From contig DVIQ01000021.1 of NCBI GenBank assembly GCA_018711185.1, positions 1-33,911 on the forward strand: DNA of 33,911 bases, given 5' to 3'. The first letter of the stretch is position 1. The number at the start of each line of letters is the position of its first letter. The notes under the pieces were generated by a model, which was not told the origin of the DNA, ran no database searches, and saw only the letters and a list, made by a program, of their open reading frames with translations. This DNA is from Candidatus Limivivens intestinipullorum (lineage in GTDB: Bacteria > Bacillota > Clostridia > Lachnospirales > Lachnospiraceae). The position numbers and the translations under genes are program-made. Below, piece by piece: positions 1 to 6,503 of the stretch.

Positions 1-630
1 GCCGACGCCGGGCTCACCGATAAGCACCGGGTTATTCTTCGTCTTTCTGGACAGAATCCGAATTACATTCCGGATCTCGCCATCCCGGCCGATCACCGGA
101 TCCAGCTTCTGGTTCCGGGCCTTTTCCACCAGATCCTGGCCGTATTTTTCCAGCGTGTCATAGGTAGCCTCCGGGTTGTCGCTGGTCACCCGCTGGTTCC
201 CGCGCACAGTGGAAAGGGCCTGCAGGAAACGCTCTCTGGTAATGCCGTATTCCTTAAACAGGGCCTTCATGGCGCTGTTGGGGTATTTCAAAAGGGCAAG
301 GAACAGATGCTCCACGGAAACATACTCGTCTCCCATGGCTTTGGCCTCATCCTCGGCGCTCACCAGAACCCGGTTCAGATGCTGACCGATATAAACCTGC
401 CCGCCGGAAACCTTCGGTCTCTTTTCCAGAGCCGTCCGGACGGAGTCCATAAAATGCTCCTTGTCAATTTCCATCTTTTCGATAAGCTTTAAAATCAGGC
501 TGTCTTCCTGATTCAAAAGGCTGTACAGCAGGTGCTCCTGCTCTACTTCCTGATTACCGTACTCATAGGCAACCTTTTCCAGATCGTTGACTGCCTGGAG
601 GGATTTCTGAGTAAATTTGTTTATATTCAT
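1..630 (-). CDS. clpB: ClpB disaggregase, N-terminal part (runs off the window)
   Basis: These are the first 210 codons of an AAA+ chaperone of the ClpB/Hsp100 class, which with DnaK/DnaJ/GrpE re-solubilises aggregated cytoplasmic protein. Two Clp-N helical repeats fill about residues 1-150. The NBD1 entry follows, with the motifs [13 protein letters not shown] and [12 protein letters not shown], and the window edge falls inside the Walker A loop. The ATG at 628-630 is chosen because an AGGAGG box sits a few bases upstream and the protein start ([10 protein letters not shown]) is typical of ClpB. The N-domain followed directly by the NBD1 linker fits ClpB better than ClpC or ClpA. The middle domain that would settle it lies outside the window. 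Its promoter is at 804-831. Confidence 0.93.
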   Translation of the reverse strand, partial: MNINKFTQKSLQAVNDLEKVAYEYGNQEVEQEHLLYSLLNQEDSLILKLIEKMEIDKEHFMDSVRTALEKRPKVSGGQVYIGQHLNRVLVSAEDEAKAMGDEYVSVEHLFLALLKYPNSAMKALFKEYGITRERFLQALSTVRGNQRVTSDNPEATYDTLEKYGQDLVEKARNQKLDPVIGRDGEIRNVIRILSRKTKNNPVLIGEPGVG

Positions 631-803
631 AATCTGCCTCCTGTTCTATAAAAATCCGCCGCCGGTTTGGCGGCACATATTCAAAGATACCAGACACGGC
701 CGAAACACAGATAAGCCAAACGGCCGCGAGAACCGCCGCCCCCATCCGTTTCCGGACCGGCCGGGCACGGATACTTCGGGGCGAACTTATTTGTTCTATA
801 ACT

Positions 804-831
804 ACTATAACATATTTTTTCTAAATTGCAA
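804..831 (-). promoter_or_regulatory. Probable sigma-A promoter of clpB
   Basis: On the minus strand TTGCAA (826-831) is followed after 16 bases by TATAGT (804-809), about 175 bases before the clpB start. The promoter begins just after the stop codon of the upstream AAA gene. I found no complete CIRCE inverted repeat. The predicted leader carries a 6-bp GCCGCC/GGCGGC hairpin at 658-674, close to the ribosome-binding site. Confidence 0.6.
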
Positions 832-839
832 GCACTTTT

Positions 840-2540
840 TCAAAAATTTTCTTTTTTGGCCATCACCATGCATTTTTTCTTATAGCATGCGATTCCATAC
901 AGATAAATCACGCAGCTGCCGTCTTCCTCAAATTCTTTCGCGTATCCTTTTTCAGTGATCTGCTCTAACGCGCTTCTGCAGGCAGACGCATACTCCGCGT
1001 TTTCCGCATACTTTACTTCTATAACGATCCCGATATTCTTATCCTCTATCTTGATCATAATATCACTATAGCCGTCTCCGGATTCCTGATTCGATTTTAC
1101 AAACCAATCCCCTTTAAATCCCAAAATTCCCAGCAAAATTCCATGATAAAAATTTTCTTTTGTTGCTCTTTTTACAAAAGTATCGCGTATACTGATGGTC
1201 TTTTCCAGATATTGCGTAAATAACCGCTCAACCTCCGCGGCATTTCCAGTCTGCAGGGCATCGCAGAATTTTCCCAGCGTCTCTCCGTCTTTTGCCACAT
1301 TCTCACGAAACTGGTTCATGATTTGATTTTTAAAAATATTCCTTATTTCCATATTGGGAATGGCCAGCCGATAGCTTCTTCCGTCAGATGTCCCCCTTTG
1401 CGTCAGATAACCGGTGGTAAAAAGTACGCTCCAGATATTTTCGATGGAATCATAGATGCGATTATATGTCAAATCCTCCTGTATTTCCTTTGTTACCGTC
1501 TCTCCGGCTACCAAAGCCTCAATCTCACTTTTTGTCAGCCCTTTTCCCAGCTTTTCCACAAAGCGGTGTACGATCTCATTGCTGCTGGTATTTGACCAGT
1601 AATCCTGCGGCGGCAGTGTTCTTTTTACAAGGAGCTTATTCACATAATTGACCACATCCCAGGGGCAGTAAATATCCGCGTCGCCGAAGCAGTATCCGTC
1701 ATACCATTCCCGAATTGTCTCATACTTATCTGCCAAATCATAATAGGTCAGCATATTTCTGACCTCTGTATCGGTAAACCCAAAGCAGGAATCGCAGTCC
1801 TCATCTGTAATGGAAAAAATGCTTGGATTGTTTAACCCCGTAAATATACTTTCTTTTGATACACGCAGACATCCGGTCAGTACAGCAAAATACAGGCTGT
1901 CATTCGTTTTCAATGCCTGTTCAAACAGGTTGCGGATCAAATGTATCATCTGATCATAATAACCGTTTTCATTGGCCTTTGCCAGCGGAACATCATATTC
2001 ATCAATCAAAATAATCACTTTCTCGCCGTAATGCTTCCGCAAAAGCTCGGACAGCTCCCGCAGACTGCAGTACAGCGTACTGTCTGTCATGTTTTCATCC
2101 AACAGCAGTGAAAATAACCGGGTATCCGCCCGGGAAAGCCGAGGGCTGTCCAGAAGGAAATACAGCCTCCTTGCTTCTTCATTGATCACCTTAATGGCAA
2201 GGCTTCTCGCCACGTCAAAATTTCCGGCTTCCACACCCTTCAGGCTGACTGCTATGACCGGAAATTTACCCATATATTTCTGGCAGAGAACCGTTTCTTG
2301 CATAATTGCCAATCCGTCAAACAGCTTCTTGTCACACCCGGTTTCAAGAAAATATTTCAGCATGCTCATATTCAAGGATTTTCCAAACCGGCGCGGGCGG
2401 GTAAAAAGATTCACTTTTCCACGTCTTAGAAGCAGTTCTTTGATCATCTCTGTTTTGTCCACATAATAATAGTCGTCAGTCCGAATCTCTTCAAAGTTCT
2501 CAATTCCAACCGGAAGCCGTTTCTTAACCATATCAGCCAT
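840..2540 (-). CDS. AAA-ATPase-like protein with C-terminal PD-(D/E)XK nuclease domain
   Basis: This is a 566-residue protein of the AAA-ATPase-like (PF09820) plus DUF1703/PDDEXK_9 type, common and often multicopy in gut Bacillota and Bacteroidota. The natural role is not established; mobile-element or defence links are speculation. Near the N-terminus are YYVDKT and the Walker-A-like RRFGKSL. A Walker-B-like strand reads VIILIDEYDVPL. The C-terminus carries D493 (YSDIMI), E508-V-K510 (IVIEVKYA) and a following glutamine helix, a plausible complete nuclease core. The start at 2538-2540 follows a purine-rich AGGAGG tract; an ATG nine bases further in is an alternative. Its base composition is clearly more AT-rich than its neighbours, which suggests transfer. 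The stop codon lies directly beside the clpB promoter. Confidence 0.85.
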   Translation of the reverse strand: MADMVKKRLPVGIENFEEIRTDDYYYVDKTEMIKELLLRRGKVNLFTRPRRFGKSLNMSMLKYFLETGCDKKLFDGLAIMQETVLCQKYMGKFPVIAVSLKGVEAGNFDVARSLAIKVINEEARRLYFLLDSPRLSRADTRLFSLLLDENMTDSTLYCSLRELSELLRKHYGEKVIILIDEYDVPLAKANENGYYDQMIHLIRNLFEQALKTNDSLYFAVLTGCLRVSKESIFTGLNNPSIFSITDEDCDSCFGFTDTEVRNMLTYYDLADKYETIREWYDGYCFGDADIYCPWDVVNYVNKLLVKRTLPPQDYWSNTSSNEIVHRFVEKLGKGLTKSEIEALVAGETVTKEIQEDLTYNRIYDSIENIWSVLFTTGYLTQRGTSDGRSYRLAIPNMEIRNIFKNQIMNQFRENVAKDGETLGKFCDALQTGNAAEVERLFTQYLEKTISIRDTFVKRATKENFYHGILLGILGFKGDWFVKSNQESGDGYSDIMIKIEDKNIGIVIEVKYAENAEYASACRSALEQITEKGYAKEFEEDGSCVIYLYGIACYKKKCMVMAKKENF

Positions 2541-2645
2541 CGCTCCTCTTGCTCCTCCTCCCGTTAAGCATCTGTTCGCTCCTTCATTCATATCCTGGGC
2601 AGATTGCCGCGTTCTCCCGAAAATTCCGGCAAACTTTATGAAATA

Positions 2646-2674
2646 AGTATAACCTACTCTGATACCGCAGGCAA
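2646..2674 (-). promoter_or_regulatory. Promoter of the AAA/DUF1703 gene
   Basis: On the minus strand TTGCCT (2669-2674) and TATACT (2646-2651) are separated by exactly 17 bases, about 105 bases before the start codon. It is back to back with the plus-strand promoter at 2712-2739. Confidence 0.6.
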
Positions 2675-2711
2675 TGCCAATTTAAGTTTGACTTCTCTTC
2701 TTTTTCCGGTC

Positions 2712-2739
2712 TTGTAAAAACACGGCGGCATGTTATACT
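2712..2739 (+). promoter_or_regulatory. Promoter of the OmpR-type response regulator
   Basis: TTGTAA (2712-2717) and TATACT (2734-2739) are 16 bases apart, about 88 bases before the regulator start codon and divergent from the AAA gene promoter. Confidence 0.55.
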
Positions 2740-2826
2740 GGAGCAAACGCAGCGGCAGCCGCCAAATGGACACGCAACCATGTCCGCTTGGCTCGCTGCG
2801 CGCGGGAAGGAAAGGAACGTTCGTAT

Positions 2827-3534
2827 ATGGAACCGGAAATTCTCATTGTAGAAGACGACGCCGGCATCAGCCGGCTTTTAAAAACGATACTCACAGAGGA
2901 GGGATACCGGACGGCCCAGGCCTTCTCCGGTACCGAGGCCGCCCTTTATCTTGAACGCCACGAGCCCGGGCTGATTCTCCTGGATCTTATGCTTCCTGGC
3001 ATGTCCGGGGAGGCGTTCCTGCAGTTTCTCAGAGAGGAAAAGCATTCGCCGGTTCCTGTTTTGATTCTCTCCGCCAAAAACGCGCTCCGGGACAGGGTTT
3101 CCCTGCTGCGCATGGGAGCGGATGATTACCTGACCAAGCCCTTTGAGCCGGAGGAAGTGGCCGCCAGAGTCCTTGCCGCCCTCAGACGCAGCGGCCTTGC
3201 CGCCGGCGCGAAGCGCAAAAAGCGCGTCCTCTCCTATAAAAATCTTCGCTTAGACCCGGAGCTGCGCAAGGTCACAGCCGCCGGACAGGAGCTCTCCCTG
3301 ACGGTTCGGGAATATGAAATCCTCCTTCTTCTGATGCGGAATCCGGAAAAGGTCTATTCCCGGGAACGCCTGTACGAGGAGGTCTGGCAGGAAGGCTACT
3401 ATGGGGCGGATCATACCGTAAACGTTCACATCAGCAACCTGCGCAAAAAGATCAAAGAGCTGGATCCCGCAGAAGAATACATCCAGTCCGTCTACGGCAT
3501 CGGTTTCCGTCTGGCAAAGACGGCGGATAGATAG
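2827..3534 (+). CDS. OmpR/PhoB-family response regulator
   Basis: This is a 235-residue cytoplasmic DNA-binding regulator. The receiver domain spans residues 1-120, with the acidic pair D10/D11, phosphoacceptor D53 (LLDLMLPG), S82 and K104 (DDYLTKPF). The winged helix-turn-helix covers about residues 135-230 and ends with the usual VYGIGFRL wing. The ATG at 2827 is preferred over an upstream TTG because the purine-rich GGAAAGGAAC tract precedes it and the receiver starts immediately (MEPEILIVEDD). The partner kinase gene lies 78 bases downstream behind its own promoter, which carries four 11-bp-spaced boxes. Control of that promoter by this regulator is inferred. Confidence 0.92.
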   Translation: MEPEILIVEDDAGISRLLKTILTEEGYRTAQAFSGTEAALYLERHEPGLILLDLMLPGMSGEAFLQFLREEKHSPVPVLILSAKNALRDRVSLLRMGADDYLTKPFEPEEVAARVLAALRRSGLAAGAKRKKRVLSYKNLRLDPELRKVTAAGQELSLTVREYEILLLLMRNPEKVYSRERLYEEVWQEGYYGADHTVNVHISNLRKKIKELDPAEEYIQSVYGIGFRLAKTADR

Positions 3535-3573
3535 CTTGATACTTTCTTGACGATTCCTTGAGGACTTTTTGAC
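3535..3573 (+). promoter_or_regulatory. Four direct-repeat boxes with exact 11-bp period (response-regulator operator)
   Basis: Boxes reading CTTGA, CTTGA, CTTGA and TTTGA start at 3535, 3546, 3557 and 3568, exactly one helical turn apart. OmpR/PhoB-family regulators bind such head-to-tail direct repeats. The third box overlaps the -35 of the downstream kinase promoter. The first begins within a base or two of the response-regulator stop codon. Confidence 0.6.
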
Positions 3574-3585
3574 TGCTGTTATGCT
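3558..3585 (+). promoter_or_regulatory. Promoter of the truncated histidine kinase gene
   Basis: TTGAGG (3558-3563) and TATGCT (3580-3585) are separated by 16 bases. An AAAAGGAGG ribosome-binding site and the ATG at 3613 follow, so the kinase can be transcribed separately from the regulator. Confidence 0.5.
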
Positions 3586-3612
3586 ATTCTTTTCCAAAAG
3601 GAGGCAGCAGCG

Positions 3613-4361
3613 ATGAGCGAATATATCATAGAAACAAATCAGATCACAAAGGCCTATCTGAAGCTTCTGAAAAAGCAGGCGGACACGGTTTCTCAGGAAA
3701 GGGAACCGGATCATCTGCTCTTTTGCGAACAGGAACCGCGCGCGCTTTTGGATATGCTTATCCGCAAAGCCCGGACAATGGATAAACTGACAGAACAGCT
3801 CTATGACTATTCCAGACTGAGCACCGGCGATTACGAGCCGCCCCTGGAAACCATCGACGCCGGGCGGATTCTCCGGGAGACGTTTTTGGAAAACTGCCTG
3901 CTTTTCGAAGACGCCGGGCTGCGGGTTGACGCGGACTTTGCCCGGGAGGGCGCGGATCTTCGCCCAATCTATGCCCTGGGAAATAAAGACGCCCTGGAAC
4001 GGATTTTTACAAACCTGTTTCAGAACGCCGCGCGGTACGCCCATCATACTTTCCGTCTGTCCATCCGCCGGGACGGCGGCCGCATCCTGTTCCTCTTTGA
4101 AAATGACACAAAAGTCCTGTCCGAAACGGATCTCCCACACCTCTTTACGCGCTTTTATATGGGAGATCCCTCCCGGAGCCGGGGCGGCAGCGGCCTGGGC
4201 CTGACCATCGCCAGATATCTGGCCGAAAAATGGGCGGCTCCCTGGATGCCTGCTTCGCTGACTGCGGCTCGCCCAAAGAGACCGGCGGCGGGGATTGCGC
4301 GGTGATCCAGTTCTGCCTGCGCTTAAACAGTGCCGAAGCGCTTCCGACCGCCTTTTCCTGA
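3613..4361 (+). pseudogene. Sensor histidine kinase core, frameshifted near the C-terminus
   Basis: The open frame 3613-4305 gives 230 residues. The second dimerisation helix (MDKLTEQLYDYSRL), the N-box (N138 in NLFQNAARYA) and the glycine-rich GGSGLGLTIA box (191-200) are clear. After K206 the frame turns to nonsense. Reading from 4230 instead restores a normal kinase ending (MGGSLDACFADCGSP onward) to a TGA at 4359-4361. One missing A in the five-A run at 4226-4230 explains this exactly. The protein also lacks a transmembrane segment and a visible H-box (no HE/DLxTP), and the G1 box is replaced by FENDTKVLS. It could be a decayed gene, a sequencing slip, or a natural kinase-like partner lacking phosphotransfer. 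It is the partner of the regulator upstream. Confidence 0.75.
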
Positions 4362-4597
4362 TCACACGCTGCAGTTTTGCAATGCTGAGCCGCTGCAAGC
4401 TCCTTCCTATTCTGCCTCCTCACCGCAGAAATTCCCAAAACAGCTGTTATTTTTCAGAAAATACCTTGAATTTCACGTGTCAAAATACTATATTTAGAAA
4501 ATAAAAAAGTCAATGCCTTTTGCGAAAATTTCCGTGAAAAAATACGTTTCGGACAACTCCACAAAACACGCGTTCTGAAATGCCTTTTCTATAAACA

Positions 4598-4733
4598 TCC
4601 ACAGTGTGGACTAAAAATGTGGATAATGTGGATAACTTGGTGTATAAATCCATTTTCTCTGTATTTTGGGATTTTTTCATGTGGATAAAAAAGTGATTTG
4701 TTTTTTCCCCATGTGTATAAGTTCTGTGGATAA
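4598..4733 (+). other. DnaA-box cluster in an AT-rich intergenic tract
   Basis: Four perfect copies of TGTGGATAA (reverse complement of the DnaA box TTATCCACA) lie in the same orientation at 4618-4626, 4627-4635, 4680-4688 and 4725-4733. A one-mismatch copy (TGTGTATAA) is at 4712-4720. Just upstream a palindrome TCCACAGTGTGGA (about 4598-4610) holds two further half-sites. The surrounding sequence to about 4860 is strongly AT-rich. No dnaA, dnaN or rpmH is in view, so a titration or regulatory cluster is as likely as an origin. Apart from this cluster, 4362-4857 holds no convincing gene. Confidence 0.8.
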
Positions 4734-4857
4734 GATTCTTTTTTTGTGCAGATTGACATGATTCTCCAGGCAAAACAGCAAATTTAGCAAAATCCCCGAT
4801 TTTTCAATTAAGAAAAAAATAAGAAATTGTCGTAAAATTAATTTCCATCTGTTCAAA

Positions 4858-4886
4858 TTGACATTTTCCGGAACCCAAACTATAAT
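4858..4886 (+). promoter_or_regulatory. Perfect consensus sigma-A promoter
   Basis: TTGACA (4858-4863), a 17-base spacer and TATAAT (4881-4886) match the consensus at every position. It is the strongest-looking promoter in the window. It drives a unit of about 390 nt ending at the hairpin at 5250-5280. Confidence 0.85.
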
Positions 4887-5084
4887 AACGATATGCAGAC
4901 AAATGTCTTTGCTGTGCGGCCAAAATCCGCAAAAAAAAATTCCAGACCGCAAAGACCGGAGGAGACCAGGCTTCCGGCCGCCGCTGTCTGACAGAAATGG
5001 AGGTTATTCTAAAAGCGCCGCAAGGAGGTTCCGGCCGAAGAACAGACGACCACGAGCTGGTGGGCGCCCCTGAAAAAGCTTGGA

Positions 5085-5243
5085 ATGATTTTGACGGAAA
5101 GCCCCATGCCGGACGACGAGGAGGAGGAATTGTCTCTGGAAGAACAGTATCGCTCCATGATCAGCGGTTATATGGCGGAGCACCCCGTCAAAAGCGACAT
5201 TGCCTTTGACGAGGATGACTGGAGCGAGTCCATACATATCTGA
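5085..5243 (+). CDS. Small acidic protein of unknown function (start uncertain)
   Basis: From the ATG at 5085 this frame encodes 52 residues with a run of acidic residues (MPDDEEEELSLEEQ) and an acidic C-terminus (FDEDDWSESIHI). I do not recognise the family. The frame is open and coding-like from 5013, just after a TAA at 5010-5012, and reads EVPAEEQTTTSWWAPLKK before the first ATG. Either the true start is a non-standard codon, or a one-base shift joins it to the overlapping frame starting at the ATG at 4997. An AAGGAGG box at about 5021-5027 has no standard start codon at normal distance. An ATG at 5106 is another option. The perfect promoter upstream and a hairpin directly after the stop make this a self-contained unit. 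It may instead act mainly as an RNA. Confidence 0.5.
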   Translation: MILTESPMPDDEEEELSLEEQYRSMISGYMAEHPVKSDIAFDEDDWSESIHI

Positions 5244-5249
5244 CGCAGA

Positions 5250-5280
5250 GGGGCAGGCCTGTGCCTGCTCCTTTATGTTT
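5250..5280 (+). terminator. Intrinsic terminator of the small acidic-protein unit
   Basis: A 9-bp stem (GGGGCAGGC / GCCTGCTCC, one G-U pair, loop CTGT) at 5250-5271 is followed by a T-rich tail, starting seven bases after the stop codon. The tail overlaps the 3' end of the convergent acetyltransferase gene. Confidence 0.65.
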
Positions 5281-6046
5281 TACGATTCATTTGATCCACA
5301 AATTCTTTTTCTCTGGCCGTCATCTGAACCCAGGCAGGCCGGAAACCGCATTTTGTGGCGTTTCGCACGGAGGGGATGTTGGACCAGGCCGCGCAGTAAA
5401 AGGGCACCTTCTCCCTTCTGAGAATTTCCAGAGCCAGGCGGCTCGTCAGGGCGGAGGCGATGCCCTTTTTGCGGTATTCCGGCAGAACGTCAATGCCGAT
5501 CTGGTACATATCCCGGCAGTCGGCGGAGGCGCCCGCAAGCCCCACAAGCAGTCCGTCCCGATAGGCTCCCACACCCAGCACGTCTTTCTCTTTTCTCTGG
5601 CTGCACAGGGCATTTCCCCACTCCGGTTTATAAAGATCCGCGAAGTCCTTCTGCTCCAGAATCCGCAGTTCAAAGCCGCAGGTCCGCTCCCGCAAAAGAT
5701 TCACATCCGGCAGAAAATACTCCGCCATAAAGCAGATCTTCTGTCCGTATGTTTCCAGCGCCTCATTTAAGATATACAGATTCGGCGTCTCGAAGCAGTG
5801 AACCGCCGGATACCTGCCGATATACTCCGCGACAGCGTCCCGCAGCCGTTCGCTTACCTGAGCCACGATATTGCTCCCATAAGATACCAGATCGCATTCC
5901 AGAGACGGGGGCAGGTAGACTCTGGCCCCCTCTCTTTTCTCCCACAGGACAATCTTATTTTCCTTCCCCAGAAAATCCTCCGGGCTGCAGCCGCATTCCA
6001 GGGCAGACTGTCCCAGAGCGATTTCCCATATTTTTCGGTTATCCAT
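5273..6046 (-). CDS. GNAT-family N-acetyltransferase
   Basis: This is a 257-residue protein whose C-terminal half is a GNAT fold that would transfer acetyl from acetyl-CoA to an unknown substrate. The acetyl-CoA loop is visible as IGIDVLPEYRKKGIASALTS, followed by an FYCAAWSNIPSVRNATKCGF helix typical of GNAT motif B. The N-terminal half (about residues 1-120) is a separate helical/strand domain I cannot name. The ATG at 6044-6046 is supported by a GGGAG box seven bases upstream. A strong promoter at 6310-6338 precedes it, and the predicted 5' leader contains a whole copy of the 135-bp palindromic repeat. The gene is monocistronic and convergent with the small acidic-protein unit. Confidence 0.85.
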   Translation of the reverse strand: MDNRKIWEIALGQSALECGCSPEDFLGKENKIVLWEKREGARVYLPPSLECDLVSYGSNIVAQVSERLRDAVAEYIGRYPAVHCFETPNLYILNEALETYGQKICFMAEYFLPDVNLLRERTCGFELRILEQKDFADLYKPEWGNALCSQRKEKDVLGVGAYRDGLLVGLAGASADCRDMYQIGIDVLPEYRKKGIASALTSRLALEILRREKVPFYCAAWSNIPSVRNATKCGFRPAWVQMTAREKEFVDQMNRKT

Positions 6047-6073
6047 CCTTTTTCTCCCATTTATCCGGTTTTC

Positions 6074-6208
6074 GTTGCGGTTCAGCTTTGCTGAACCGCA
6101 ACTGCGAAAATCCATTTGGAATCGCCTTCGGCGATGGGATTTTCGCACTCTTGAATCACGTTCTTACAGTCTGCGCAGCGCATGCGCAGACCTGAACTGA
6201 ACTGTTAC
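6074..6208 (+). repeat. 135-bp multi-hairpin palindromic repeat, copy A
   Basis: Copy A is nearly identical to copy B (6369-6503) and the same length. Three hairpins stand in a row. The first is a perfect 13-bp stem GTTGCGGTTCAGC with a 3-base loop. The second is a long stem whose outer arms are TGCGAAAATCC and GGATTTTCGCA, with an inner ATCGCC/GGCGAT stem. The third is GTCTGCGCA/TGCGCAGAC. The copy ends in CTGAACTGTTAC, roughly inverse to its start. It lies in the 5' leader of the acetyltransferase gene. No coding capacity is visible; it looks like a non-autonomous (MITE- or REP-like) element. Confidence 0.85.
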
Positions 6209-6309
6209 GGTTTTTCGGCATATCCGCGGCATATCCGCGGCATCCGGCCGCGCTTTCTTTCGAAAGCGCAGGACTCCGTTTTCCCCCGGTATGAGACCGT
6301 ATAGGCAGT

Positions 6310-6338
6310 ATTATAATACCGGTTCGGGAAAAATTCAA
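6310..6338 (-). promoter_or_regulatory. Promoter of the acetyltransferase gene
   Basis: On the minus strand TTGAAT (6333-6338) and TATAAT (6310-6315) are separated by 17 bases. It lies in the 160-base spacer between repeat copies A and B, so copy A is transcribed in the leader. Confidence 0.7.
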
Positions 6339-6368
6339 TTCCCGGTTCGTCCTGCCCGCCTATTCCGC

Positions 6369-6503
6369 GTTACAGTTCAGCCTTGCTGAACCGTAACTGC
6401 GAAAATCCATTTGAAATCGCCTTCAGCGATGGGATTTTCGCACTCCTGAATCACGTTCTTACGGTCTGCGCAGCATATGCGCAGACCTGGGCTGAACTGT
6501 TAC
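6369..6503 (+). repeat. 135-bp multi-hairpin palindromic repeat, copy B
   Basis: This is the same three-hairpin architecture and length as copy A, with scattered substitutions, many of them compensatory within stems. It starts GTTACAGTTCAGC and ends GCTGAACTGTTAC, giving terminal inverted repeats. Its last base is the first base of the (reverse-complement) stop codon of the ABC permease gene, so it abuts that gene exactly and would form the 3' end of the permease transcript, possibly stabilising or terminating it. Confidence 0.85.

Noticed and set aside
563..745. A 60-residue minus-strand frame with a hydrophobic start upstream of clpB
   Set aside because: It overlaps the clpB start in another frame, lacks a ribosome-binding site and contains the leader hairpin; most likely just the clpB leader.
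810..842. CIRCE element controlling clpB
   Set aside because: Only an AGTGCTTGCAA-like word is present; the inverted TTAGCACTC/GAGTGCTAA pair is not.
3250..4398. A 382-codon minus-strand frame opposite the regulator and kinase genes
   Set aside because: It is a shadow of GC-rich coding sequence; the plus-strand regulator and kinase motifs are unmistakable.
4598..4860. Calling the DnaA-box cluster the chromosomal origin outright
   Set aside because: No dnaA, dnaN, recF, gyrB or rpmH is visible, and coding strands do not switch in a clear origin pattern. Without whole-genome skew the claim would be too strong.
4510..4952. Overlapping minus-strand frames through the DnaA-box region that look like 87- and 91-residue proteins
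   Set aside because: They consist of translated AT-rich repeats of the DnaA boxes (repeated Leu-Ser-Thr and His-Lys words), have no ribosome-binding site and no recognisable domain.
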